A DNA stretch of 64,000 nucleotides, taken from NCBI GenBank assembly GCA_022566735.1, contig JADFIG010000003.1:124001-188000 (forward strand), written 5' to 3'. This document shows positions 11,658 through 19,725 of the stretch, one piece after another (the first letter of the stretch is position 1; the number at the start of each line of letters is the position of its first letter). A program made the position numbers and the translations under genes. The notes beneath the pieces are model-generated. The model searched no databases. It was not told the DNA's origin and worked only from the letters and a program-made list of their open reading frames with translations. The stretch is from Pseudomonadota bacterium (lineage in GTDB: Bacteria > Pseudomonadota > Gammaproteobacteria > Burkholderiales > Burkholderiaceae_C).

Positions 11658-12755
11658 ATGGCCATCACCATCCGCATCGGCACCCCGGCCGACAACGCCA
11701 AGATCCAGGACCTGGTCGCCAAGATCACCATGCCTGGCCCCGCGCAGATGTGCTTCCAGCGCGCGCCGGACTTCTTCACCGGCGCGAAAGTGATCGGCGA
11801 CGAGTTCGTGCTGACGGTGGCCGAAGACGACGAGCGCCCCGAGGTGCTGGCCGGCCTGACCGTGATCTCCGGGCGGGAGCTCTACATCAGCGGCCACAAG
11901 CGCCGCGTGCACTACTCGGGCGACACGCGCGTGGACCCGTTCTACCGCCGCCGTGGCATCGCCTCCAGCCTGTTCCTGGCGCAGAAGAAGCACCGCAACA
12001 CCGATGACCTGCTGCAAGGCATCGTGCTCAAGGAGAACACCGCGCCGCTCGATGCCGCCGCCAACACGGCCGATGGCGTGCTGTTCAACTACTGGATCAG
12101 CCACACCATCGAGACCAGTTTCATCTTCAAGCGCAAGCTCACGCCGCGCATCCCCGCTGGCGTGACGCTGCGCGCCGCCCAGCCCGGCGACCTGCCGGCC
12201 ATGCAGGCCTTCTTCGACCGCGAGGCGCCGCGCCGCAACGGCTACCCGGTCTACGACCTGCACAAGATGGCCGCGGGCGATCCGTATTACGCAGGCCTGA
12301 AGATCGGGGACTATGCGCTGGCCCTGCGCGGCGGCCAGATCATCGGGATGCTGGCGGGCTGGGATCAGAAGGCCTACAAGCAGACGCGCATCGTCGGCTT
12401 CAAGCCCGCGATCAAGCTGCTGCGCCCGCTCTACAACCTGTACGTGGGCATCGCGGGCGGCTTCAAGCTGCCGCCGGTGGGCGGTGCGCTGAACTACCTC
12501 AGCCTCTGCAACATCCTGATCGCCCAGGACGACCCGGCGGTGTTCCGCGCCCTGATCGACTGGGTGATGGCCCACGCAGGTCAGAAGCACGACGCGCTGG
12601 CCGTGGCCCTGACCCACGGCGACCCGCTGGAGGACGTGCCCCGCGGCTACAAGCGCCAGAAGCTGTTTTCCAGCCACTTCTGGCTGAGCTATGGCGAGGA
12701 CCCGCGCCCCGGCATCGACGCGCGCCCGCTGTACGTGGAGCTGGGGCGGCTGTGA
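11658..12755 (+). CDS. GNAT family N-acetyltransferase
   Basis: A 365-residue cytosolic protein whose N-terminal 120 residues form a GNAT domain. The acetyl-CoA pyrophosphate loop is clear in VDPFYRRRGIASSLF (motif A, RRxGIA). A second half (about 170-365, starting TLRAAQPGDLPAMQAFF) repeats the beginning of a GNAT fold, so this may be a tandem or degenerate double-GNAT protein. AGGA lies six bases before the ATG. The stop overlaps the region from which the downstream HlyD gene is read. Confidence 0.8.
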   Translation: MAITIRIGTPADNAKIQDLVAKITMPGPAQMCFQRAPDFFTGAKVIGDEFVLTVAEDDERPEVLAGLTVISGRELYISGHKRRVHYSGDTRVDPFYRRRGIASSLFLAQKKHRNTDDLLQGIVLKENTAPLDAAANTADGVLFNYWISHTIETSFIFKRKLTPRIPAGVTLRAAQPGDLPAMQAFFDREAPRRNGYPVYDLHKMAAGDPYYAGLKIGDYALALRGGQIIGMLAGWDQKAYKQTRIVGFKPAIKLLRPLYNLYVGIAGGFKLPPVGGALNYLSLCNILIAQDDPAVFRALIDWVMAHAGQKHDALAVALTHGDPLEDVPRGYKRQKLFSSHFWLSYGEDPRPGIDARPLYVELGRL

Positions 12756-12835
12756 CGGCCGCCGAGGCCGCACGCCGAGGAACGCCGAAGGCGCCCGAGG
12801 CCCTCCGCGAGGACAGACACAACGAGAGATGCGAG

Positions 12836-13930
12836 ATGCGCCAGACCCAGCCCCCGACGTTGCCCCCCTCCGCCCGCCCCGCCTTGCCCCAGACGCCGCC
12901 CCGCAAGGCGCGACGGCGGCTGGCCTGCGGCCTGAGCGCCTTCCTGCGCGCCGGGCTGCTCGGCGGGCTGCTCGGCGGGCTGAGCGGCTGCCTGGAGGCA
13001 CAGGCCGAGCTGCAGTTGCCAGGCTACATCGAGGCCGATGTCACGGCCGTGGCCTCGCCCGTGGCCGGCACGATGGCGCAGATGGCCGTCAAGGAAGGCC
13101 AGGCCGTGCGCGCGGGCGAGACGCTGTACGTGCTGGAGTCCCGGCAGGAGGAGGCCCGCCTGGCCGAGGCCCAGGCGCGCAAGGAGCAGGCCGAGGCCCA
13201 GACACACAACCTCAGCAAGGGCGCCCGCGAGGCCGAGCTGGAGAGCCTGCGCGCCAGGCTGCGCTACGCCAAGGCCCAGCTGTCGCAGGCCGAGGCCCAC
13301 CTGAAAAAGAGCGAGTCGCTGTTCAGAAAGAACTTCGTCTCCGAAGCTCAGTTGGACAACGAGCGCACCAACGTGTCCCTGGCCCAGTCCCAGGTCGAGG
13401 ATGCGCGCGCCGCGCTGCGGGCCGCCAAGCTGGGCGCGCGCAGCGACGAGCGGGCTGCTGCGGCGGCCCAGGCCTCGGCCGCGCAGGCCGGTGTGGCCCA
13501 GGTGGAGTGGCTGCTGCAGCAAAAGAAGGTGGCCGCGCCCGTGGGGGGGGTGGTGCAGGAGCTCTACGTCCGCCAGGGCGAGTTCTCGGCCACCGGCGCC
13601 ACGGTGCTGACCATCCTGCACGCGGGCTCCTTGCGCGTGCGCTTCTTCGTGCCCAATGACCTGCGCCCGCAGTTCATGCCCGGTGCGGCGGTGGCGGTGG
13701 CCATCTCCGGCTGCGACAAGCCGGTGAACGCGCGCATCAGCCGCGTCAGCGCGCGCCCCGAATACACCCAGCCGATGATGTTCAGCCAGGAGTTGCGCGA
13801 CCGCCTGAGCTTCCTCACCGAAGCCCGCCTGGAGGCGCCGGCCGGCTGCACCGTGCCGCCCGGCACGCCGGTGGGGGTGCGCGTGAGCGCGGGCTCGGGC
13901 GCAGACAAGTCTGTGGCCAAGGCCTCCTGA
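12836..13930 (+). CDS. HlyD-type periplasmic adaptor, probable lipoprotein
   Basis: Membrane-fusion subunit of a three-part exporter, 364 residues. A basic N-terminus leads to a hydrophobic stretch ending in a lipobox-like LSGC near residue 52, so the mature protein is probably lipid-anchored. The biotinyl-lipoyl half-motifs (GYIEADVTAVASPVAGTM and VAAPVGGVVQELYVRQGEF) flank a long Ala/Glu/Gln-rich coiled-coil hairpin (about 95-220). A GTG at 12752 is in frame but lacks support, whereas GAGAG seven bases before the ATG at 12836 is good. It is 11 bp upstream of the ATPase gene. Confidence 0.85.
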   Translation: MRQTQPPTLPPSARPALPQTPPRKARRRLACGLSAFLRAGLLGGLLGGLSGCLEAQAELQLPGYIEADVTAVASPVAGTMAQMAVKEGQAVRAGETLYVLESRQEEARLAEAQARKEQAEAQTHNLSKGAREAELESLRARLRYAKAQLSQAEAHLKKSESLFRKNFVSEAQLDNERTNVSLAQSQVEDARAALRAAKLGARSDERAAAAAQASAAQAGVAQVEWLLQQKKVAAPVGGVVQELYVRQGEFSATGATVLTILHAGSLRVRFFVPNDLRPQFMPGAAVAVAISGCDKPVNARISRVSARPEYTQPMMFSQELRDRLSFLTEARLEAPAGCTVPPGTPVGVRVSAGSGADKSVAKAS

Positions 13931-13941
13931 GGAGCCTGCGC

Positions 13942-14880
13942 GTGGCAGCCCCCATCATCGAGGTCCGCGACCTCACCAAGGCCTTTGGCGACAAGACCGT
14001 CGTCGACCAGCTCAACATGACCATCGAGGAAGGCCAGCTCTATGGCTTCCTCGGCCCCAACGGCTCGGGCAAGACCACCGCCATCCGCATGATGTGCGGG
14101 CTGGTGCCGCTGAGCTCGGGCTCGGGCACCTGCCTGGGCTTCGACATCGGCCGCCAGGCCCACAAGATCAAGCCGCTGCTGGGCTACATGACCCAGCACT
14201 TCAGCCTCTACCGCGACCTGACCGTGCGCGAGAACCTGCAGTTCGTCTGCAAGCTCTACGGCATCCGGGACGTGGCCGGCCGCGTCAACGAACTCGTCAA
14301 GCAATTCGCATTCGACAACGAGGGCCGCGACCGCCAGCGCGTGGGCACGATGTCGGGCGGCTGGAAGCAGCGCCTGGCGCTGGCCTGCGCGATGGCGCAC
14401 CGCCCGCGCATCCTGCTGCTCGACGAGCCCACGGCCGGCGTGGACCCGAAGGCGCGCGAGGCCTTCTGGGACATCCTGCAGGACATCGCCGCGACCGGCG
14501 TGTCGGTGCTGGTGAGCACGCACTACATGGACGAGGCGATGCGCTCGCAACGCATCGCCTATGTGCTGTACGGCCGGCTGCTGGTGGACGACGCCCCCGA
14601 GAAGGTGCTGGCCGACGCGCACCTGGTGGCCGCACAGGTGCCGCTGGGGCAGGTGTTCCGCCACCCGCAGATGGCGCACGACCCGCGCGTGGTGCGGCTG
14701 TCCATGCAGGGCAACAGCATCCGCGTGGTGGCGCGCTCGCACGCCGACATCGGCTCGTGGACGCGCGACCTGGCCGCGCACGGCATCCACGCCGGCGAGC
14801 CCACCGCCATCGACGTCGGACTCGAGGACGTCTTCTTCTACCTGACCTTGCAGCAGCAGGGTTCAGTCACGCAGTTCTGA
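13942..14880 (+). CDS. ABC transporter ATP-binding protein
   Basis: A 312-residue ATPase of the ABC-2 export class. Walker A is GPNGSGKT at residues 38-45, the signature is MSGGWKQR, and Walker B is ILLLDEPTAGVD followed by the H-loop STHYMDEA. A C-terminal extension of about 80 residues carries the regulatory domain common in this class. A GTG start is used. It matches the RbbA/YhhJ-type exporter partner but has only one nucleotide-binding domain. Confidence 0.9.
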   Translation: MAAPIIEVRDLTKAFGDKTVVDQLNMTIEEGQLYGFLGPNGSGKTTAIRMMCGLVPLSSGSGTCLGFDIGRQAHKIKPLLGYMTQHFSLYRDLTVRENLQFVCKLYGIRDVAGRVNELVKQFAFDNEGRDRQRVGTMSGGWKQRLALACAMAHRPRILLLDEPTAGVDPKAREAFWDILQDIAATGVSVLVSTHYMDEAMRSQRIAYVLYGRLLVDDAPEKVLADAHLVAAQVPLGQVFRHPQMAHDPRVVRLSMQGNSIRVVARSHADIGSWTRDLAAHGIHAGEPTAIDVGLEDVFFYLTLQQQGSVTQF

Positions 14881-14892
14881 CGGAGGCCGCCC

Positions 14893-16026
14893 GTGTCCCT
14901 GGCTTTCAGGCGCATCGCCGCCATCGCCATCAAGGAGTTGCTGCACATGGTGCGCGACCGGCTGACCTTCGTGTCGCTGCTGTCGGTGACCATCGGCTAC
15001 GTCATCGTGTTCGGCTACGCCATCAACCCCGACCCGCGCCACATCCCGACGCTGGTGGTGGACCACGACAAGAGCGAGTTCTCGCGGCTGTACAAGGCCG
15101 CGCTGCAACAGTCCGTCTACCTGGAGATCGACCCGCGCCAGCTGACGTCGGACCAGGCCAGCGAGATGCTGCGCAAGGCGCAGACCTCGGTGGTCATCGA
15201 GATCCCGCCGGACTTCACGCGCAAGCTGGTGACGGGCCTGCCCGCGCAGATCCTGGTGGAGGCCGACGCGACCGACCCGGTGTCGCTGAACGGCGCCATC
15301 ACCTCCACCGGCGAGGTGGCGCGCCAGACCGCGGCCCACCTCTTCCACCGCGATGGCATCGAGGCCCGCGTGACGGGCGAGCCGCAGCTGGAGGTGCGCG
15401 TGCAGCGTCGCTTCAACCCGCAGGGCGAGCAGACGTTTTTCATCATCCCCGGCCTGGTGGGCATGATCCTGAACGTGTCGCTGCTGGTGATGACGGCGAT
15501 GTCCATCACCAAGGAAAAGGAGCAGGGCTCGATGGAGTTCCTGCTGGTCACGCCGACCGAGCCCTGGGAGATGATCATCGGCAAGATCATCCCGACCTTC
15601 CTGGTGGGCGTGGTGCAGGTGTCCATCATCCTGTGCATCGCCTTCTTCCTGTTCAAGATGCCGCTGACGGGCGACCCGCTGGCCCTCATCGCCTTGCTGC
15701 TGGCCTATGGCATCACCACGCTGGCGGTGGGCATCCTGATCTCGACGGCGGCGATGTCGCAGATGCAGGCCATGCAGCTGTCCTTCTTCTACTTCCTGCC
15801 CTCCATCCTGCTGTCGGGCTTCATGTTCCCCTACAGCGGCATGCCGAAGTGGGCGCAGCTCATCTCGCAAGGCCTGCCGCTGACCTACTTCGTGCGCGGC
15901 TCGCGCGGGGTGTTCCTGAAGGAGTTCACGCTGGTGGACATGTGGCCGCACCTGTGGCCCATCATGCTGGCGGGCCTGATCTTCGGGCTGCTGGCCGTCA
16001 AGAGCTACCGGCGCACGCTGAGCTGA
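14893..16026 (+). CDS. ABC-2 type transporter permease
   Basis: A 377-residue integral membrane protein. One N-terminal helix is followed by a large extracytoplasmic domain (about 50-175) and five or six helices in the C-terminal half, with the ABC-2 motif LLVTPTEPWEMIIGKIIP in the coupling helix region. This layout matches YhhJ-like permeases that pair with HlyD adaptors. The start is GTG, 12 bp after the ATPase stop. It converges with the DUF6701 gene 21 bp downstream. Confidence 0.9.
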   Translation: MSLAFRRIAAIAIKELLHMVRDRLTFVSLLSVTIGYVIVFGYAINPDPRHIPTLVVDHDKSEFSRLYKAALQQSVYLEIDPRQLTSDQASEMLRKAQTSVVIEIPPDFTRKLVTGLPAQILVEADATDPVSLNGAITSTGEVARQTAAHLFHRDGIEARVTGEPQLEVRVQRRFNPQGEQTFFIIPGLVGMILNVSLLVMTAMSITKEKEQGSMEFLLVTPTEPWEMIIGKIIPTFLVGVVQVSIILCIAFFLFKMPLTGDPLALIALLLAYGITTLAVGILISTAAMSQMQAMQLSFFYFLPSILLSGFMFPYSGMPKWAQLISQGLPLTYFVRGSRGVFLKEFTLVDMWPHLWPIMLAGLIFGLLAVKSYRRTLS

Positions 16027-16047
16027 GGGCCTTGCACGCCGACCGGA

Positions 16048-18912
16048 TCAGTTCACGTCGCGCAGGTGCATGACGCGCCTGGACTCGGGCGCGTAGATGC
16101 CGAAGGTCAGGCGCGCCGACGGGTCCCGCGTGTGCTCGGTGCTGCCCGCGCAGGCGTTGGTGCTGCCGGCCTGGCCGCGCAACCAGGGCAGCCCGGCGCC
16201 GGTGGAGACCGGCCGCGGCAGGCTCAGGCAGGAAGCGTCGGTGCCGCCCGCGCCCAGGTTGATGGCCACGTCCACCGAGCCGGTGCTCCACGGCGTCGGC
16301 GGGGCAAAGCGCAGGCTGGCGTTGCCCGCGCTGACCGCCGCGGCACGGCCTGCGCCGTCCTGCTCGGGGGCGGTGTTCCAGGCGGTGGTGGCCTGGCCGC
16401 GCGAATCCGTGCGGCTGCCACGGGCGATGGCGCTCGCGGGGATGACGGTGCAGCTGTCGGCATCGTTGATCGCCCAGACGCGGCCGCTCCAGTACTGCAC
16501 CTGCACGGGCACCGCCAGCGCGGCCTTCTCCGTGCCGAAGGCGTTGTAGATGCGCAAGCGGCCGCTGCGCAGGGGCATGGCGGGCTCGATGCCGCCGGTG
16601 CGGCTGCTGACGCCCTGGCTGTCCGTGGCGCGCACCACCACCGAGGCCGGCGGCGTGACCTTGTTGGCGAAGGTGTAGCTCACGTCCGCGCTGCGCGCCA
16701 CGCCCGCGGTGAAGAGGTTGGCGCCCAGGCTGGCGCCGGTGAAACTGCCGCCCGTGGCCGCGGCCACATCGCTCAGGGTGAGCGCACGCGCCGTGGCCGG
16801 CGACACCGCACCCGAGCCATCGTGGTTGAGCGTGATCCCGCCCGTGGCATTGCGCGCGGTGACCTCGACGGCGAAGGGCTGGCCGCTGTAGCTGAAGCTG
16901 CCGCACGCGGGCGTGAGCGCCACGTCGAAGTGGTCCGGCACGAAGGGCCCGACCGCGCCCACCGCGCCCGTGCTGCCACTGACGCTCAGGCCACTGCCCA
17001 GGTAGCTGCCACTGGCCAGGGTGGCCGAGACATCGCCGCTGCCGACCTCGCTCCAGGCCAGGTCGGCCACGCTGGCCACGCCGTTGCTGAACGCCGACCA
17101 GGCCGCGCGGGGCGCCACGCCGCTGCCGCTGAAGCTGCCGTCGACGGCGCCCTTGCCCGTGGGGGAGGCCCGGCTGAACGCCAGGCGCACGCCTTCCGGC
17201 GCCGACTCCCGGCCGAAGTTCGGGGTGACCTGACCCAGGGCGTCCACGGCAGAGACGGTCATCGTGAAGGCCGCCCCCGCCTTGAGCGGCGGCAGCGTCA
17301 CCAACTGGGGACGGAAGGCCGCAGGCGCGGCGATGAAGCTGGTGCTGCCGGTCATGCTGAGGCCGGCCGAACTGCCACTGCCGGTGTGCGTGGCGCTCAG
17401 CGCGACCTTGCCCGCATCGGCGTACAGCAGGGGCACACGGGCCACGCCCTGGGCGTCGAACACCAGGGTCAGGGCCTGCGTGCTGCCATCGCAGGCCGCG
17501 GTGGGCAGGCCCGAGGCATTGAGCCCGACCCCGCCCAGGCTGACGGCGCGCGTGCCCGAAGCCGGGTCGCTGTGGCCGCAGGCAAAGCGCACCGTCTTGC
17601 TGACGCTGGCGAAGGCCGGCACACAGGCGTTGGCGCTGCCGGCCTTCTTCACCGCAGCCACGTTCAGGCTCTGCGCCGTGCTGGCCGCGTGGTGGGGCAC
17701 CGTCAGCAGGAAGCCGCTGTCCTGGGCCGAGAAGGTGCAGGCCGGGCTGCCGAAGTTGCAGGCGGCGGCCGCAGCGCTGACCCCCGAGCCCAGGCTGGCC
17801 GAGACGCTGACGTTGCCGGGCGTGGTCACCTGCATGTCCACCGTCGTGCTGCCGCTGCCCTGCGGGATGCTGAAGCCGTTGCCGCCGGGCCAGGCCACGC
17901 TCATGCCCGCGCCAATGGCGCTCAGGCTGCCCTGCACGCCGCCGGTGTACAGCGCGGAACACGCCGCGTCCTGGCAGGCCACCACCGTCAGGGTCGCGGG
18001 TGCGCAGGTGAGGCTGCTGCCGCTGGCGTGGCGGACCTCGATGTGGTCCAGCGTCACGGACTTGCGCGGCGAACACGTCGCCGGAGACCACCAGCCGCTG
18101 TTGTTGTCCAGGCAACCACGGCTGCAGTTGCTGCTGCCACAGCAGATGCTGCCCGCGGTGGCCGCCCAGTTCAGCGTGATCGCACTGGCGTCCTTGGACC
18201 ACAGGCAGCCCGGCAGGGTGTTGAGCCCCTCGGCTCGGATGCCGCCCTTCGCCGCAGAGATGTCGCCCCGGGCGGAACTGAGGAAGCCCAGCTGGACGCC
18301 GCCCTGGCTGGTGGCGATGGTCTGCCCGTAGGTGACGGCGCCGTTGTCGATCAGGTCCGCCGCGCTCACCTTGCCGGTGATGGTGCTCAGGTAGCCCGCG
18401 TACAGGCGCCCCGCGCTGCTGATGTCGCCGTTGACGGTGTTGAAGCCGCCCAGGCTGACGCGCCCGCTGCTGCTGAGGCTGCCCGCCACCGTCGAGGCAT
18501 AGGCCAGCGCGATGTCGCCCTTGGTGCTGGTCAGCGCGCCGCCGAAGGTCACGGCCCCGCTGGCGTCCCGGATGGACTCGGCAATCAGCGTGGCATTCAC
18601 GGTGCTGGCCCAGCCTATGTCGACCGCCCCGTTGACCACCAGGGTCAGGTCGCTGGCCGGGCGCGAGGGGTTGATCTGGACCGTGTTGGTGCTCAGCGAG
18701 CCATTGACGGTGATGCGCGCCGGCAACGGTGCCGCCACCCGCACGCTGTCGAAATAGCCCAGCGACAGGCTGCCGCAGGTGTAGACCCCCGCGCTGCCCG
18801 AGCACCCGGGTGGCATCTGCCCGGGGAAGGTGTAGTCCGTGGCCCAGGCCACCGGCATGCAGCACGACAGCCACACCCAGGCCAGCGCCCACCCGTTGCG
18901 CCACAGGCGCAT
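16048..18912 (-). CDS. MshQ-like DUF6701 secreted protein
   Basis: A 954-residue secreted protein with a signal peptide ending in AWA (about residue 23). Residues about 45-210 are a run of short beta repeats of the GDI-x-x-G-x-V-x-LG kind, like the beta-helix of bactofilin-type proteins. The C-terminal half has the DUF6701 pattern of the MSHA pilus protein MshQ: several Ig-like blocks with FxPDHF, a cysteine-bounded GSFSYSGQPF, and the final TFGIYAPESRRVMHLRDVN. The ATG at 18912 is chosen because it begins directly before the signal peptide; TTG 18939 and GTG 18915 are in frame. No pilin genes are nearby. Confidence 0.8.
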   Translation of the reverse strand: MRLWRNGWALAWVWLSCCMPVAWATDYTFPGQMPPGCSGSAGVYTCGSLSLGYFDSVRVAAPLPARITVNGSLSTNTVQINPSRPASDLTLVVNGAVDIGWASTVNATLIAESIRDASGAVTFGGALTSTKGDIALAYASTVAGSLSSSGRVSLGGFNTVNGDISSAGRLYAGYLSTITGKVSAADLIDNGAVTYGQTIATSQGGVQLGFLSSARGDISAAKGGIRAEGLNTLPGCLWSKDASAITLNWAATAGSICCGSSNCSRGCLDNNSGWWSPATCSPRKSVTLDHIEVRHASGSSLTCAPATLTVVACQDAACSALYTGGVQGSLSAIGAGMSVAWPGGNGFSIPQGSGSTTVDMQVTTPGNVSVSASLGSGVSAAAAACNFGSPACTFSAQDSGFLLTVPHHAASTAQSLNVAAVKKAGSANACVPAFASVSKTVRFACGHSDPASGTRAVSLGGVGLNASGLPTAACDGSTQALTLVFDAQGVARVPLLYADAGKVALSATHTGSGSSAGLSMTGSTSFIAAPAAFRPQLVTLPPLKAGAAFTMTVSAVDALGQVTPNFGRESAPEGVRLAFSRASPTGKGAVDGSFSGSGVAPRAAWSAFSNGVASVADLAWSEVGSGDVSATLASGSYLGSGLSVSGSTGAVGAVGPFVPDHFDVALTPACGSFSYSGQPFAVEVTARNATGGITLNHDGSGAVSPATARALTLSDVAAATGGSFTGASLGANLFTAGVARSADVSYTFANKVTPPASVVVRATDSQGVSSRTGGIEPAMPLRSGRLRIYNAFGTEKAALAVPVQVQYWSGRVWAINDADSCTVIPASAIARGSRTDSRGQATTAWNTAPEQDGAGRAAAVSAGNASLRFAPPTPWSTGSVDVAINLGAGGTDASCLSLPRPVSTGAGLPWLRGQAGSTNACAGSTEHTRDPSARLTFGIYAPESRRVMHLRDVN

Positions 18913-18958
18913 CACCGAAATCTTGTTCGCCGAGCCCAAACCACCGCCGGAACGTCTG

Positions 18959-19192
18959 ATGACAACGGCGGGATCATATTACGACAGCCCCCAGGGCAAA
19001 CCCGAGCGTGCAAAAGCCTCGGATTTGGGCCTCGTCACCAAACTGACATCGTTTGCAATGCGCTTGTTCGCGCGAGATGCCCACACGGTCGTGACAGATG
19101 CCACACACACCCCCGCTGGCGAGGCCGCGAGGGTTCAGTGCCGCGCCCGCCTGGCCGAGATCATGGCATTGCCCGACGCGCCCACCCCATGA
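18959..19192 (+). CDS. Possible small protein, unrecognised
   Basis: A 77-codon reading frame in the space between the divergent mshQ-like gene and the next small gene. Its stop overlaps the ATG of the downstream frame (ATGA at 19189-19192), the usual sign of translational coupling. The sequence is polar, ending in a charged Arg/Ala-rich helix (ARLAEIMALPDAP). No ribosome-binding site is convincing and no family is recognised, so it may not be a gene. Confidence 0.35.
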   Translation: MTTAGSYYDSPQGKPERAKASDLGLVTKLTSFAMRLFARDAHTVVTDATHTPAGEAARVQCRARLAEIMALPDAPTP

Positions 19193-19722
19193 GCACCCCT
19201 TCCGCCCTGCCCAGCCCGCTCCCGCACCATCCCCCCCTGGCGGTGGACGAGCCCGCGCCCCGCTGGCCCTGGGTGGCCATCGGGGGTTGCGTGCTGATGC
19301 TGGCCCTCCTGGGCCTGGCGCGCTTCAGCGAGGTCCGCATGGCCCGGGCTTCGGCCGCCCTGCACGACACCTGGCTGCCGACCGCCGCCCACGCGGCCGA
19401 GCTGCACATCGAGGTCAGCGACCTGGCCCGCGACGCGGCCTCACCGCAAGCCTGGACACGCGGCCAGGCGCGCGGCCGCATCAGCGACGGCATCGCCCGG
19501 CTGACGCGCTGGGCCGAAGCCCACCGACAGGACCTGGACGCCACCACCTTCACCCGGCTGGCCGAGCTGCGCCAGCGCTGGGCAGACCACCTGGCCCAGC
19601 CCGATGCGGCTCCGCCCCACCCCGCCGACCCTTTGCACGAGGTGCTGGACGCGCTGCGCCAGCTCAACGCCCACTGCATGGCCCAGGGCCGCCGCCTGGC
19701 CGACATCGCCGCCGGCCACTGA
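19189..19722 (+). CDS. Small single-pass membrane protein, unrecognised
   Basis: A 177-residue protein: a proline-rich cytoplasmic start, one membrane helix (about 28-48, WVAIGGCVLMLALLGLARF), then a predicted helical extracytoplasmic domain of about 125 residues. The layout resembles an isolated four-helix sensor domain as in chemoreceptors, but no signalling part follows. It overlaps the preceding small frame by 4 bp and ends 3 bp from the convergent acyltransferase gene. Confidence 0.6.
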   Translation: MSTPSALPSPLPHHPPLAVDEPAPRWPWVAIGGCVLMLALLGLARFSEVRMARASAALHDTWLPTAAHAAELHIEVSDLARDAASPQAWTRGQARGRISDGIARLTRWAEAHRQDLDATTFTRLAELRQRWADHLAQPDAAPPHPADPLHEVLDALRQLNAHCMAQGRRLADIAAGH

Positions 19723-19725
19723 GGC

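Noticed and set aside
16066..19722. A 1218-codon plus-strand frame over the mshQ-like gene
   Set aside because: It is the antisense shadow of a long GC-rich gene with a signal peptide and family motifs; only its last part (19189-19722) is a plausible gene in that frame.
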